Shown piece after piece: positions 23,248 through 36,962 of a DNA stretch of 64,000 nucleotides. Position numbers and translations under genes: made by a program. Under the pieces are notes generated by a model. It had not been told where the DNA came from and searched no databases. It saw only the letters and a list, made by a program, of their open reading frames with translations. The DNA is taken from the NCBI RefSeq assembly GCF_029407905.1, contig NW_026577926.1, positions 496,001-560,000 of the forward strand, in the 5' to 3' direction. Positions within the stretch are counted from its first letter, which is position 1. Every line of letters starts with the position of its first letter. Source of the DNA: Bubalus kerabau (taxonomy: Eukaryota > Chordata > Mammalia > Artiodactyla > Bovidae).

Positions 23248-25583
23248 CCTAGGTCCAAAGGGAAGGCGAGAGCGGAGCTGAGGCCAGCCAGGCGCCAGGC
23301 ACGTCCCCCACAATCCCGCAGCCTGCTCCTTCCCGGGCGAGAACGCTAGAAGCTGGGAAGCGCTGGGCGAGGCTCGCCCAGGCCAGAGCAGCCTCTCGGC
23401 CGGGGCTCTGCGCTATCGCGCCTGGGCGCAGAGCTGGAGCTCCGCCGCTCTGGCAGCTCGCTCGGTCCTTCCCAGTAACAGGCCCGCAACCCCTCTCTTC
23501 TCTCCGGCGTGCTGGGAACCGGGCTTCCAGGCCTGGGCACAGAGCACTTGCCCGGAGCTCTCTGCTCAGGGACCGGTTCCCCTGCGCTGGGGCTGTGCTC
23601 TCCCTAGCCCAAACGCACCGGGGAAGGCCCCAAACCACATCCACACGACTCTACGCTGGGGGAGAGCTCCAGGGAAGCCCAGTCTAGCAGGCGCTTGCTG
23701 GGCACAAACGGAGGATCCCTCTGGCTGCGGTGCTGCCTCCCCCAGCCAGGGGCGCTGGGACCCTGATTCCCTCCGCCCAGCGCTTAGTCTGGGCGGCCAA
23801 GCAACCGCTTGGGAATGCAGCCCTGGGCGCTCTCTTTGCCTGACAAAGAGCTCTGCTTGCGGGAGGCTTTGGCAGTTTGCACACCCCCGGCCCCTGAGCC
23901 TTCTGCAAAGAGGCCTGGCTCCTAGGTCCAAAGGGAAGGCGAGAGCGGAGCTGAGGCCAGCCAGGCGCCAGGCACGTCCCCCACACTCCCGCAGCCTGCT
24001 CCTTCCCGGGCGAGAACGCTAGAAGCTGGGAAGCGCTGGGCGAGGCTCGCCCAGGCCAGAGCAGCCTCTCGGCTGGGGCTCTGCGCTACCGCGCCTGGGC
24101 GCAGAGCTGGAGCTCCGCCGCTCTGGCAGCTCGCTCGGTCCTTCCCAGTAACAGGCCCGCAACCCCTCTCTTCTCTCCGGCGTGCTGGGAACCGGGCTTC
24201 CAGGCCTGAGCACAGAGCACTTGCCCGGAGCTCTCTGCTCAGGGACTGGTTCCCCTGCGCTGGGGCTGTGCTCTCCCTAGCCCAAACGCACCGGGGAAGG
24301 CCCCAAACCACATCCACACGACTCTACGCTTGGGGAGAGCTCAGGGAAGCCCAGTCTGGCAGGCGCTTGCTGGGCACAAACGGAGGATCCCTCTGGCTGC
24401 GGTGCTGCCTCCCCCAGCCAGGGGCGCTGGGACCCTGATTCCCTCCGCCCAGCGCTTAGTCTGGGCGGCCAAGCAACCGCTTGGGAATGCAGCCCTGGGC
24501 GCTCTCTTTGCCTGACAAAGAGCTCTGCTTGCGGGAGGCTTTGGCAGTTTGCACACCCCCGGCCCCTGAGCCTTCTGCAAAGAGGCCTGGCTCCTAGGTC
24601 CAAAGGGAAGGCGAGAGCGGAGCTGAGGCCAGCCAGGCGCCAGGCACGTCCCCCACACTCCCGCAGCCTGCTCCTTCCCGGGCGAGAACGCTAGAAGCTG
24701 GGAAGCGCTGGGCGAGGCTCGCCCAGGCCAGAGCAGCCTCTCGGCCGGGGCTCTGCGCTATCGCGCCTGGGCGCAGAGCTGGAGCTCCGGCGCTCTGGCA
24801 GCTCGCTTGGTCCTTCCCAGTAACAGGCCCGCAACCTCTTTCTTCTCTCCGGCGTGCTGGGAACCGGGCTTCCAGGCCTGGGCACAGAGCACTTGCCCGG
24901 AGCTCTCTGCTCAGGGACCGGTTCCCCTGCGCTGGGGCTGTGCTCTCCCTAGCCCAAACGCACCGGGGAAGGCCCCAAACCACATCCACACGACTCTACG
25001 CTGGGGGAGAGCTCCAGGGAAGCCCAGTCTGGCAGGCGCTTGCTGGGCACAAACGGAGGATCCCTCTGGCTGTGGTGCTGCCTCCCCCAGCCAGGGGCGC
25101 TGGGACCCTGATTCCCTCCGCCCAGCGCTTAGTCTGGGCGGCCAAGCAACCGCTTGGGAATGCAGCCCTGGGCGCTCTCTATGCCTGACAAAGAGCTCTG
25201 CTTGCGGGAGGCTTTGGCAGTTTGCACACCCCCGGCCCCTGAGCCTTCTGCAAAGAGGCCTGGCTCCTAGGTCCAAAGGGAAGGCGAGAGCGGAGCTGAG
25301 GCCAGCCAGGCGCCAGGCACGTCCCCCACACTCCCGCAGCCTGCTCCTTCCCGGGCGAGAACGCTAGAAGCTGGGAAGCGCTGGGCGAGGCTCGCCCAGG
25401 CCAGAGCAGCCTCTCGGCCGGGGCTCTGCGCTATCGCGCCTGGGCGCAGAGCTGGAGCTCCGCCGCTCTGGCAGCTCGCTCGGTCCTTCCCAGTAACAGG
25501 CCCGCAACCCCTCTCTTCTCTCCGGCGTGCTGGGAACCGGGCTTCCAGGCCTGGGCACAGAGCACTTGCCCGGAGCTCTCTGC

Positions 25584-25949
25584 TCAGGGACCGGTTCCCC
25601 TGCGCTGGGGCTGTGCTCTCCCTAGGCCAAACGCACCGGGGAAGGCCCCAAACCACATCCACACGACTCTACGCTGGGGGAGAGCTCCAGGGAAGCCCAG
25701 TCTGGCAGGCGCTTGCTGGGCACAAACGGAGTTTCCCTCTGGCTGTGGTGCTGCCTCCCCCAGCCAGGGGCGCTGGGACCCTGATTCCCTCCGCCCAGCG
25801 CTTAGTCTGGGCGGCCAAGCAACCGCTTGGGAATGCAGCCCTGGGCGCTCTCTTTGCCTGACAAAGAGCTCTGCTTGCGGGAGGCTTTGGCAGTTTGCAC
25901 ACCCCCGGCCCCTGAGCCTTCTGCAAAGAGGCCTGGCTCCTAGGTCCAA
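25584..25949 (+). repeat. Block-B stretch with a lost GGATCC site (TTT variant)
   Basis: CGGAGTTTCCCTC replaces CGGAGGATCCCTC at 25,727-25,739, two adjacent substitutions that destroy the otherwise nearly universal GGATCC. The same double change recurs at 45,920-45,921, 20,188 bp away, again in a unit with CCTAGGCC rather than CCTAGCCC. Two linked variants shared at a distance indicate common descent. Confidence 0.85.
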
Positions 25950-26196
25950 AGGGAAGGCGAGAGCGGAGCTGAGGCCAGCCAGGCGCCAGGCACGTCCCCC
26001 ACACTCCCGCAGCCTGCTCCTTCCCGGGCGAGAACGCTAGAAGCTGGGAAGCGCTGGGCGAGGCTCGCCCAGGCCAGAGCAGCCTCTCGGCCGGGGCTCT
26101 GCGCTATCGCGCCTGGGCGCAGAGCTGGAGCTCCGCCGCTCTGGCAGCTCGCTCGGTCCTTCCCAGTAACAGGCCCGCAACCCCTCTCTTCTCTCG

Positions 26197-29100
26197 GGCG
26201 TGCTGGGAACCGGGCTTCCAGGCCTGGGCACAGAGCACTTGCCCGGAGCTCTCTGCTCAGGGACCGGTTCCCCTGCGCTGGGGCTGTGCTCTCCCTAGCC
26301 CAAACGCACCGGGGAAGGCCCCAAACCACATCCACACGACTCTACGCTGGGGGAGAGCTCCAGGGAAGCCCAGTCTGGCAGGCGCTTGCTGGGCACAAAC
26401 GGAGGATCCCTCTGGCTGCGGTGCTGCCTCCCCCAGCCAGGGGCGCTGGGACCCTGATTCCCTCCGCCCAGCGCTTAGACTGGGCGGCCAAGCAACCGCT
26501 TGGGAATGCAGCCCTGGGCGCTCTCTTTGCCTGACAAAGAGCTCTGCTTGCGGGAGGCTTTGGCAGTTTGCACACCCCCGGCCCCTGAGCCTTCTGCAAA
26601 GAGGCCTGGCTCCTAGGTCCAAAGGGAAGGCGAGAGCGGAGCTGAGGCCAGCCAGGCGCCAGGCACGTCCCCCACACTCCCGCAGCCTGCTCCTGCCCGG
26701 GCGAGAACGCTAGAAGCTGGGAAGCGCTGGGCGAGGCTCGCCCAGGCCAGAGCAGCCTCTCGGCCGGGGCTCTGCACTATCGCGCCTGGGCGCAGAGCTG
26801 GAGCTCCGCCGCTCTGGCAGCTCGCTCGGTCCTTCCCAGTAACAGGCCCGCAACCCCTCTCTTCTCTCGGGCGTGCTGGGAACCGGGCTTCCAGGCCTGG
26901 GCACAGAGCACTTGCCCGGAGCTCTCTGCTCAGGGACCGGTTCCCCTGCGCTGGGGCTGTGCTCTCCCTAGCCCAAACGCACCGGGGAAGGCCCCAAACC
27001 ACATCCACACGACTCTACGCTGGGGGAGAGCTCCAGGGAAGCCCAGTCTGGCAGGCGCTTGCTGGGCACAAACGGAGGATCCCTCTGGCTGTGGTGCTGC
27101 CTCCCCCAGCCAGGGGCGCTGGGACCCTGATTCCCTCCGCCCAGCGCTTAGTCTGGGCGGCCAAGCAACCGCTTGGGAATGCAGCCCTGGGCGCTCTCTT
27201 TGCCTGACAAAGAGCTCTGCTTGCGGGAGGCTTTGGCAGTTTGCACACCCCCGGCCCCTGAGCCTTCTGCAAAGAGGCCTGGCTCCTAGGTCCAAAGGGA
27301 AGGCGAGAGCGGAGCTGAGGCCAGCCAGGCGCCAGGCACGGCCCCCACACTCCCGCAGCCTGCTCCTTCCCGGGCGAGAACGCTAGAAGCTGGGAAGCGC
27401 TGGGCGAGGCTCGCCCAGGCCAGAGCAGCCTCTCGGCCGGGGCTCTGCGCTATCGCGCCTGGGCGCAGAGCTGGAGCTCCGCCGCTCTGGCAGCTCGCTC
27501 GGTCCTTCCCAGTAACAGGCCCGCAACCCCTCTCTTCTCTCGGGCGTGCTGGGAACCGGGCTTCCAGGCCTGGGCACAGAGCACTTGCCCGGAGCTCTCT
27601 GCTCAGGGACCGGTTCCCCTGCGCTGGGGCTGTGCTCTCCCTAGCCCAAACGCACCGGGGAAGGCCCCAAACCACATCCACACGACTCTACGCTGGGGGA
27701 GAGCTCCAGGGAAGCCCAGTCTGGCAGGCGCTTGCTGGGCACAAACGGAGGATCCCTCTGGCTGCGGTGCTGCCTCCCCCAGCCAGGGGCGCTGGGACCC
27801 TGATTCCCTCCGCCCAGCGCTTAGTCTGGGCGGCCAAGCAACCGCTTGGGAATGCAGCCCTGGGCGCTCTCTTTGCCTGACAAAGAGCTCTGCTTGCGGG
27901 AGGCTTTGGCAGTTTGCACACCCCCGGCCCCTGAGCCTTCTGCAAAGAGGCCTGGCTCCTAGGTCCAAAGGGAAGGCGAGAGCGGAGCTGAGGCCAGCCA
28001 GGCGCCAGGCACGGCCCCCACACTCCCGCAGCCTGCTCCTTCCCGGGCGAGAACGCTAGAAGCTGGGAAGCGCTGGGCGAGGCTCGCCCAGGCCAGAGCA
28101 GCCTCTCGGCCGGGGCTCTGCGCTATCGCGCCTGGGCGCAGAGCTGGAGCTCCGCCGCTCTGGCAGCTCGCTCGGTCCTTCCCAGTAACAGGCCCGCAAC
28201 CCCTCTCTTCTCTCGGGCGTGCTGGGAACCGGGCTTCCAGGCCTGGGCACAGAGCACTTGCCCGGAGCTCTCTGCTCAGGGACCGGTTCCCCTGCGCTGG
28301 GGCTGTGCTCTCCCTAGCCCAAACGCACCGGGGAAGGCCCCAAACCACATCCACACGACTCTACGCTGGGGGAGAGCTCCAGGGAAGCCCAGTCTGGCAG
28401 GCGCTTGCTGGGCACAAACGGAGGATCCCTCTGGCTGCGGTGCTGCCTCCCCCAGCCAGGGGCGCTGGGACCCTGATTCCCTCCGCCCAGCGCTTAGTCT
28501 GGGCGGCCAAGCAACCGCTTGGGAATGCAGCCCTGGGCGCTCTCTTTGCCTGACAAAGAGCTCTGCTTGCGGGAGGCTTTGGCAGTTTGCACACCCCCGG
28601 CCCCTGAGCCTTCTGCAAAGAGGCCTGGCTCCTAGGTCCAAAGGGAAGGCGAGAGCGGAGCTGAGGCCAGCCAGGCGCCAGGCACGTCCCCCACACTCCC
28701 GCAGCCTGCTCCTTCCCGGGCGAGAACGCTAGAAGCTGGGAAGCGCTGGGCGAGGCTCGCCCAGGCCAGAGCAGCCTCTCGGCCGGGGCTCTGCACTATC
28801 GCGCCTGGGCGCAGAGCTGGAGCTCCGCCGCTCTGGCAGCTCGCTCGGTCCTTCCCAGTAACAGGCCCGCAACCCCTCTCTTCTCTCGGGCGTGCTGGGA
28901 ACCGGGCTTCCAGGCCTGGGCACAGAGCACTTGCCCGGAGCTCTCTGCTCAGGGACCGGTTCCCCTGCGCTGGGGCTGTGCTCTCCCTAGCCCAAACGCA
29001 CCGGGGAAGGCCCCAAACCACATCCACACGACTCTACGCTGGGGGAGAGCTCCAGGGAAGCCCAGTCTGGCAGGCGCTTGCTGGGCACAAACGGAGGATC

Positions 29101-31579
29101 CCTCTGGCTGTGGTGCTGCCTCCCCCAGCCAGGGGCGCTGGGACCCTGATTCCCTCCGCCCAGCGCTTAGTCTGGGCGGCCAAGCAACCGCTTGGGAATG
29201 CAGCCCTGGGCGCTCTCTTTGCCTGACAAAGAGCTCTGCTTGCGGGAGGCTTTGGCAGTTTGCACACCCCCGGCCCCTGAGCCTTCTGCAAAGAGGCCTG
29301 GCTCCTAGGTCCAAAGGGAAGGCGAGAGCGGAGCTGAGGCCAGCCAGGCGCCAGGCACGTCCCCCACACTCCCGCAGCCTGCTCCTTCCCGGGCGAGAAC
29401 GCTAGAAGCTGGGAAGCGCTGGGCGAGGCTCGCCCAGGCCAGAGCAGCCTCTCGGCCGGGGCTCTGCGCTATCGCGCCTGGGCGCAGAGCTGGAGCTCCG
29501 CCGCTCTGGCAGCTCGCTCGGTCCTTCCCAGTAACAGGCCCGCAACCCCTCTCTTCTCTCCGGCGTGCTGGGAACCGGGCTTCCAGGCCTGGGCACAGAG
29601 CACTTGCCCGGAGCTCTCTGCTCAGGGACCGGTTCCCCTGCGCTGGGGCTGTGCTCTCCCTAGCCCAAACGCACCGGGGAAGGCCCCAAACCACATCCAC
29701 ACGACTCTACGCTGGGGGAGAGCTCCAGGGAAGCCCAGTCTGGCAGGCGCTTGCTGGGCACAAACGGAGGATCCCTCTGGCTGTGGTGCTGCCTCCCCCA
29801 GCCAGGGGCGCTGGGACCCTGATTCCCTCCGCCCAGCGCTTAGTCTGGGCGGCCAAGCAACCGCTTGGGAATGCAGCCCTGGGCGCTCTCTTTGCCTGAC
29901 AAAGAGCTCTGCTTGCGGGAGGCTTTGGCAGTTTGCACACCCCCGGCCCCTGAGCCTTCTGCAAAGAGGCCTGGCTCCTAGGTCCAAAGGGAAGGCGAGA
30001 GCGGAGCTGAGGCCAGCCAGGCGCCAGGCACGGCCCCCACACTCCCGCAGCCTGCTCCTTCCCGGGCGAGAACGCTAGAAGCTGGGAAGCGCTGGGCGAG
30101 GCTCGCCCAGGCCAGAGCAGCCTCTCGGCCGGGGCTCTGCGCTATCGCGCCTGGGCGCAGAGCTGGAGCTCCGCCGCTCTGGCAGCTCGCTCGGTCCTTC
30201 CCAGTAACAGGCCCGCAACCCCTCTCTTCTCTCGGGCGTGCTGGGAACCGGGCTTCCAGGCCTGGGCACAGAGCACTTGCCCGGAGCTCTCTGCTCAGGG
30301 ACCGGTTCCCCTGCGCTGGGGCTGTGCTCTCCCTAGCCCAAACGCACCGGGGAAGGCCCCAAACCACATCCACACGACTCTACGCTGGGGGAGAGCTCCA
30401 GGGAAGCCCAGTCTGGCAGGCGCTTGCTGGGCACAAACGGAGGATCCCTCTGGCTGCGGTGCTGCCTCCCCCAGCCAGGGGCGCTGGGACCCTGATTCCC
30501 TCCGCCCAGCGCTTAGTCTGGGCGGCCAAGCAACCGCTTGGGAATGCAGCCCTGGGCGCTCTCTTTGCCTGACAAAGAGCTCTGCTTGCGGGAGGCTTTG
30601 GCAGTTTGCACACCCCCGGCCCCTGAGCCTTCTGCAAAGAGGCCTGGCTCCTAGGTCCAAAGGGAAGGCGAGAGCGGAGCTGAGGCCAGCCAGGCGCCAG
30701 GCACGTCCCCCACACTCCCGCAGCCTGCTCCTTCCCGGGCGAGAACGCTAGAAGCTGGGAAGCGCTGGGCGAGGCTCGCCCAGGCCAGAGCAGCCTCTCG
30801 GCCGGGGCTCTGCGCTATCGCGCCTGGGCGCAGAGCTGGAGCTCCGCCGCTCTGGCAGCTCGCTCGGTCCTTCCCAGTAACAGGCCCGCAACCCCTCTCT
30901 TCTCTCGGGCGTGCTGGGAACCGGGCTCCAGGCCTGGGCACAGAGCACTTGCCCGGAGCTCTCTGCTCAGGGACCGGTTCCCCTGCGCTGGGGCTGTGCT
31001 CTCCCTAGCCCAAACGCACCGGGGAAGGCCCCAAACCACATCCACACGACTCTACGCTGGGGGAGAGCTCCAGGGAAGCCCAGTCTGGCAGGCGCTTGCT
31101 GGGCACAAACGGAGGATCCCTCTGGCTGTGGTGCTGCCTCCCCCAGCCAGGGGCGCTGGGACCCTGATTCCCTCCGCCCAGCGCTTAGTCTGGGCGGCCA
31201 AGCAACCGCTTGGGAATGCAGCCCTGGGCGCTCTCTTTGCCTGACAAAGAGCTCTGCTTGCGGGAGGCTTTGGCAGTTTGCACACCCCCGGCCCCTGAGC
31301 CTTCTGCAAAGAGGCCTGGCTCCTAGGTCCAAAGGGAAGGCGAGAGCGGAGCTGAGGCCAGCCAGGCGCCAGGCACGTCCCCCACACTCCCGCAGCCTGC
31401 TCCTTCCCGGGCGAGAAGGCTAGAAGCTGGGAAGCGCTGGGCGAGGCTCGCCCAGGCCAGAGCAGCCTCTCGGCCGGGGCTCTGCGCTACCGCGCCTGGG
31501 CGCAGAGCTGGAGCTCCGCCGCTCTGGCAGCTCGCTCGGTCCTTCCCAGTAACAGGCCCGCAACCCCTCTCTTCTCTCC
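26197..31579 (+). repeat. 8-monomer higher-order repeat, copy 1 (5,383 bp)
   Basis: Every diagnostic variant here recurs 5,383 bp to the right: TTAGACTGGG at 26,475, CTGCACTATCG at 26,773, CGGCCCCC at 27,339 and 28,012, the one-base deletion in CCGGGCTCCAGGCC near 30,926, and AAGGCTAG near 31,428. The length equals eight units minus the shared one-base deletion. The left limit is set by the last mismatch (G at 26,196 against C at 31,579). Translations of both strands show no difference between the copies, so they are identical or nearly so. Confidence 0.9.
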
Positions 31580-34500
31580 GGCGTGCTGGGAACCGGGCTT
31601 CCAGGCCTGGGCACAGAGCACTTGCCCGGAGCTCTCTGCTCAGGGACCGGTTCCCCTGCGCTGGGGCTGTGCTCTCCCTAGCCCAAACGCACCGGGGAAG
31701 GCCCCAAACCACATCCACACGACTCTACGCTGGGGGAGAGCTCCAGGGAAGCCCAGTCTGGCAGGCGCTTGCTGGGCACAAACGGAGGATCCCTCTGGCT
31801 GCGGTGCTGCCTCCCCCAGCCAGGGGCGCTGGGACCCTGATTCCCTCCGCCCAGCGCTTAGACTGGGCGGCCAAGCAACCGCTTGGGAATGCAGCCCTGG
31901 GCGCTCTCTTTGCCTGACAAAGAGCTCTGCTTGCGGGAGGCTTTGGCAGTTTGCACACCCCCGGCCCCTGAGCCTTCTGCAAAGAGGCCTGGCTCCTAGG
32001 TCCAAAGGGAAGGCGAGAGCGGAGCTGAGGCCAGCCAGGCGCCAGGCACGTCCCCCACACTCCCGCAGCCTGCTCCTGCCCGGGCGAGAACGCTAGAAGC
32101 TGGGAAGCGCTGGGCGAGGCTCGCCCAGGCCAGAGCAGCCTCTCGGCCGGGGCTCTGCACTATCGCGCCTGGGCGCAGAGCTGGAGCTCCGCCGCTCTGG
32201 CAGCTCGCTCGGTCCTTCCCAGTAACAGGCCCGCAACCCCTCTCTTCTCTCGGGCGTGCTGGGAACCGGGCTTCCAGGCCTGGGCACAGAGCACTTGCCC
32301 GGAGCTCTCTGCTCAGGGACCGGTTCCCCTGCGCTGGGGCTGTGCTCTCCCTAGCCCAAACGCACCGGGGAAGGCCCCAAACCACATCCACACGACTCTA
32401 CGCTGGGGGAGAGCTCCAGGGAAGCCCAGTCTGGCAGGCGCTTGCTGGGCACAAACGGAGGATCCCTCTGGCTGTGGTGCTGCCTCCCCCAGCCAGGGGC
32501 GCTGGGACCCTGATTCCCTCCGCCCAGCGCTTAGTCTGGGCGGCCAAGCAACCGCTTGGGAATGCAGCCCTGGGCGCTCTCTTTGCCTGACAAAGAGCTC
32601 TGCTTGCGGGAGGCTTTGGCAGTTTGCACACCCCCGGCCCCTGAGCCTTCTGCAAAGAGGCCTGGCTCCTAGGTCCAAAGGGAAGGCGAGAGCGGAGCTG
32701 AGGCCAGCCAGGCGCCAGGCACGGCCCCCACACTCCCGCAGCCTGCTCCTTCCCGGGCGAGAACGCTAGAAGCTGGGAAGCGCTGGGCGAGGCTCGCCCA
32801 GGCCAGAGCAGCCTCTCGGCCGGGGCTCTGCGCTATCGCGCCTGGGCGCAGAGCTGGAGCTCCGCCGCTCTGGCAGCTCGCTCGGTCCTTCCCAGTAACA
32901 GGCCCGCAACCCCTCTCTTCTCTCGGGCGTGCTGGGAACCGGGCTTCCAGGCCTGGGCACAGAGCACTTGCCCGGAGCTCTCTGCTCAGGGACCGGTTCC
33001 CCTGCGCTGGGGCTGTGCTCTCCCTAGCCCAAACGCACCGGGGAAGGCCCCAAACCACATCCACACGACTCTACGCTGGGGGAGAGCTCCAGGGAAGCCC
33101 AGTCTGGCAGGCGCTTGCTGGGCACAAACGGAGGATCCCTCTGGCTGCGGTGCTGCCTCCCCCAGCCAGGGGCGCTGGGACCCTGATTCCCTCCGCCCAG
33201 CGCTTAGTCTGGGCGGCCAAGCAACCGCTTGGGAATGCAGCCCTGGGCGCTCTCTTTGCCTGACAAAGAGCTCTGCTTGCGGGAGGCTTTGGCAGTTTGC
33301 ACACCCCCGGCCCCTGAGCCTTCTGCAAAGAGGCCTGGCTCCTAGGTCCAAAGGGAAGGCGAGAGCGGAGCTGAGGCCAGCCAGGCGCCAGGCACGGCCC
33401 CCACACTCCCGCAGCCTGCTCCTTCCCGGGCGAGAACGCTAGAAGCTGGGAAGCGCTGGGCGAGGCTCGCCCAGGCCAGAGCAGCCTCTCGGCCGGGGCT
33501 CTGCGCTATCGCGCCTGGGCGCAGAGCTGGAGCTCCGCCGCTCTGGCAGCTCGCTCGGTCCTTCCCAGTAACAGGCCCGCAACCCCTCTCTTCTCTCGGG
33601 CGTGCTGGGAACCGGGCTTCCAGGCCTGGGCACAGAGCACTTGCCCGGAGCTCTCTGCTCAGGGACCGGTTCCCCTGCGCTGGGGCTGTGCTCTCCCTAG
33701 CCCAAACGCACCGGGGAAGGCCCCAAACCACATCCACACGACTCTACGCTGGGGGAGAGCTCCAGGGAAGCCCAGTCTGGCAGGCGCTTGCTGGGCACAA
33801 ACGGAGGATCCCTCTGGCTGCGGTGCTGCCTCCCCCAGCCAGGGGCGCTGGGACCCTGATTCCCTCCGCCCAGCGCTTAGTCTGGGCGGCCAAGCAACCG
33901 CTTGGGAATGCAGCCCTGGGCGCTCTCTTTGCCTGACAAAGAGCTCTGCTTGCGGGAGGCTTTGGCAGTTTGCACACCCCCGGCCCCTGAGCCTTCTGCA
34001 AAGAGGCCTGGCTCCTAGGTCCAAAGGGAAGGCGAGAGCGGAGCTGAGGCCAGCCAGGCGCCAGGCACGTCCCCCACACTCCCGCAGCCTGCTCCTTCCC
34101 GGGCGAGAACGCTAGAAGCTGGGAAGCGCTGGGCGAGGCTCGCCCAGGCCAGAGCAGCCTCTCGGCCGGGGCTCTGCACTATCGCGCCTGGGCGCAGAGC
34201 TGGAGCTCCGCCGCTCTGGCAGCTCGCTCGGTCCTTCCCAGTAACAGGCCCGCAACCCCTCTCTTCTCTCGGGCGTGCTGGGAACCGGGCTTCCAGGCCT
34301 GGGCACAGAGCACTTGCCCGGAGCTCTCTGCTCAGGGACCGGTTCCCCTGCGCTGGGGCTGTGCTCTCCCTAGCCCAAACGCACCGGGGAAGGCCCCAAA
34401 CCACATCCACACGACTCTACGCTGGGGGAGAGCTCCAGGGAAGCCCAGTCTGGCAGGCGCTTGCTGGGCACAAACGGAGGATCCCTCTGGCTGTGGTGCT

Positions 34501-36962
34501 GCCTCCCCCAGCCAGGGGCGCTGGGACCCTGATTCCCTCCGCCCAGCGCTTAGTCTGGGCGGCCAAGCAACCGCTTGGGAATGCAGCCCTGGGCGCTCTC
34601 TTTGCCTGACAAAGAGCTCTGCTTGCGGGAGGCTTTGGCAGTTTGCACACCCCCGGCCCCTGAGCCTTCTGCAAAGAGGCCTGGCTCCTAGGTCCAAAGG
34701 GAAGGCGAGAGCGGAGCTGAGGCCAGCCAGGCGCCAGGCACGTCCCCCACACTCCCGCAGCCTGCTCCTTCCCGGGCGAGAACGCTAGAAGCTGGGAAGC
34801 GCTGGGCGAGGCTCGCCCAGGCCAGAGCAGCCTCTCGGCCGGGGCTCTGCGCTATCGCGCCTGGGCGCAGAGCTGGAGCTCCGCCGCTCTGGCAGCTCGC
34901 TCGGTCCTTCCCAGTAACAGGCCCGCAACCCCTCTCTTCTCTCCGGCGTGCTGGGAACCGGGCTTCCAGGCCTGGGCACAGAGCACTTGCCCGGAGCTCT
35001 CTGCTCAGGGACCGGTTCCCCTGCGCTGGGGCTGTGCTCTCCCTAGCCCAAACGCACCGGGGAAGGCCCCAAACCACATCCACACGACTCTACGCTGGGG
35101 GAGAGCTCCAGGGAAGCCCAGTCTGGCAGGCGCTTGCTGGGCACAAACGGAGGATCCCTCTGGCTGTGGTGCTGCCTCCCCCAGCCAGGGGCGCTGGGAC
35201 CCTGATTCCCTCCGCCCAGCGCTTAGTCTGGGCGGCCAAGCAACCGCTTGGGAATGCAGCCCTGGGCGCTCTCTTTGCCTGACAAAGAGCTCTGCTTGCG
35301 GGAGGCTTTGGCAGTTTGCACACCCCCGGCCCCTGAGCCTTCTGCAAAGAGGCCTGGCTCCTAGGTCCAAAGGGAAGGCGAGAGCGGAGCTGAGGCCAGC
35401 CAGGCGCCAGGCACGGCCCCCACACTCCCGCAGCCTGCTCCTTCCCGGGCGAGAACGCTAGAAGCTGGGAAGCGCTGGGCGAGGCTCGCCCAGGCCAGAG
35501 CAGCCTCTCGGCCGGGGCTCTGCGCTATCGCGCCTGGGCGCAGAGCTGGAGCTCCGCCGCTCTGGCAGCTCGCTCGGTCCTTCCCAGTAACAGGCCCGCA
35601 ACCCCTCTCTTCTCTCGGGCGTGCTGGGAACCGGGCTTCCAGGCCTGGGCACAGAGCACTTGCCCGGAGCTCTCTGCTCAGGGACCGGTTCCCCTGCGCT
35701 GGGGCTGTGCTCTCCCTAGCCCAAACGCACCGGGGAAGGCCCCAAACCACATCCACACGACTCTACGCTGGGGGAGAGCTCCAGGGAAGCCCAGTCTGGC
35801 AGGCGCTTGCTGGGCACAAACGGAGGATCCCTCTGGCTGCGGTGCTGCCTCCCCCAGCCAGGGGCGCTGGGACCCTGATTCCCTCCGCCCAGCGCTTAGT
35901 CTGGGCGGCCAAGCAACCGCTTGGGAATGCAGCCCTGGGCGCTCTCTTTGCCTGACAAAGAGCTCTGCTTGCGGGAGGCTTTGGCAGTTTGCACACCCCC
36001 GGCCCCTGAGCCTTCTGCAAAGAGGCCTGGCTCCTAGGTCCAAAGGGAAGGCGAGAGCGGAGCTGAGGCCAGCCAGGCGCCAGGCACGTCCCCCACACTC
36101 CCGCAGCCTGCTCCTTCCCGGGCGAGAACGCTAGAAGCTGGGAAGCGCTGGGCGAGGCTCGCCCAGGCCAGAGCAGCCTCTCGGCCGGGGCTCTGCGCTA
36201 TCGCGCCTGGGCGCAGAGCTGGAGCTCCGCCGCTCTGGCAGCTCGCTCGGTCCTTCCCAGTAACAGGCCCGCAACCCCTCTCTTCTCTCGGGCGTGCTGG
36301 GAACCGGGCTCCAGGCCTGGGCACAGAGCACTTGCCCGGAGCTCTCTGCTCAGGGACCGGTTCCCCTGCGCTGGGGCTGTGCTCTCCCTAGCCCAAACGC
36401 ACCGGGGAAGGCCCCAAACCACATCCACACGACTCTACGCTGGGGGAGAGCTCCAGGGAAGCCCAGTCTGGCAGGCGCTTGCTGGGCACAAACGGAGGAT
36501 CCCTCTGGCTGTGGTGCTGCCTCCCCCAGCCAGGGGCGCTGGGACCCTGATTCCCTCCGCCCAGCGCTTAGTCTGGGCGGCCAAGCAACCGCTTGGGAAT
36601 GCAGCCCTGGGCGCTCTCTTTGCCTGACAAAGAGCTCTGCTTGCGGGAGGCTTTGGCAGTTTGCACACCCCCGGCCCCTGAGCCTTCTGCAAAGAGGCCT
36701 GGCTCCTAGGTCCAAAGGGAAGGCGAGAGCGGAGCTGAGGCCAGCCAGGCGCCAGGCACGTCCCCCACACTCCCGCAGCCTGCTCCTTCCCGGGCGAGAA
36801 GGCTAGAAGCTGGGAAGCGCTGGGCGAGGCTCGCCCAGGCCAGAGCAGCCTCTCGGCCGGGGCTCTGCGCTACCGCGCCTGGGCGCAGAGCTGGAGCTCC
36901 GCCGCTCTGGCAGCTCGCTCGGTCCTTCCCAGTAACAGGCCCGCAACCCCTCTCTTCTCTCC
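31580..36962 (+). repeat. 8-monomer higher-order repeat, copy 2 (5,383 bp)
   Basis: This is the direct tandem copy of the block to its left, with the same ordered variants at TTAGACTGGG (31,858), CTGCACTATCG (32,156), CGGCCCCC (32,722 and 33,395), the one-base deletion (36,309) and AAGGCTAG (36,811). The match continues about 44 bases past one period, to 37,006, where GCACTTTCCC replaces GCACTTGCCC. That overhang is expected for a tandem duplication. Confidence 0.9.
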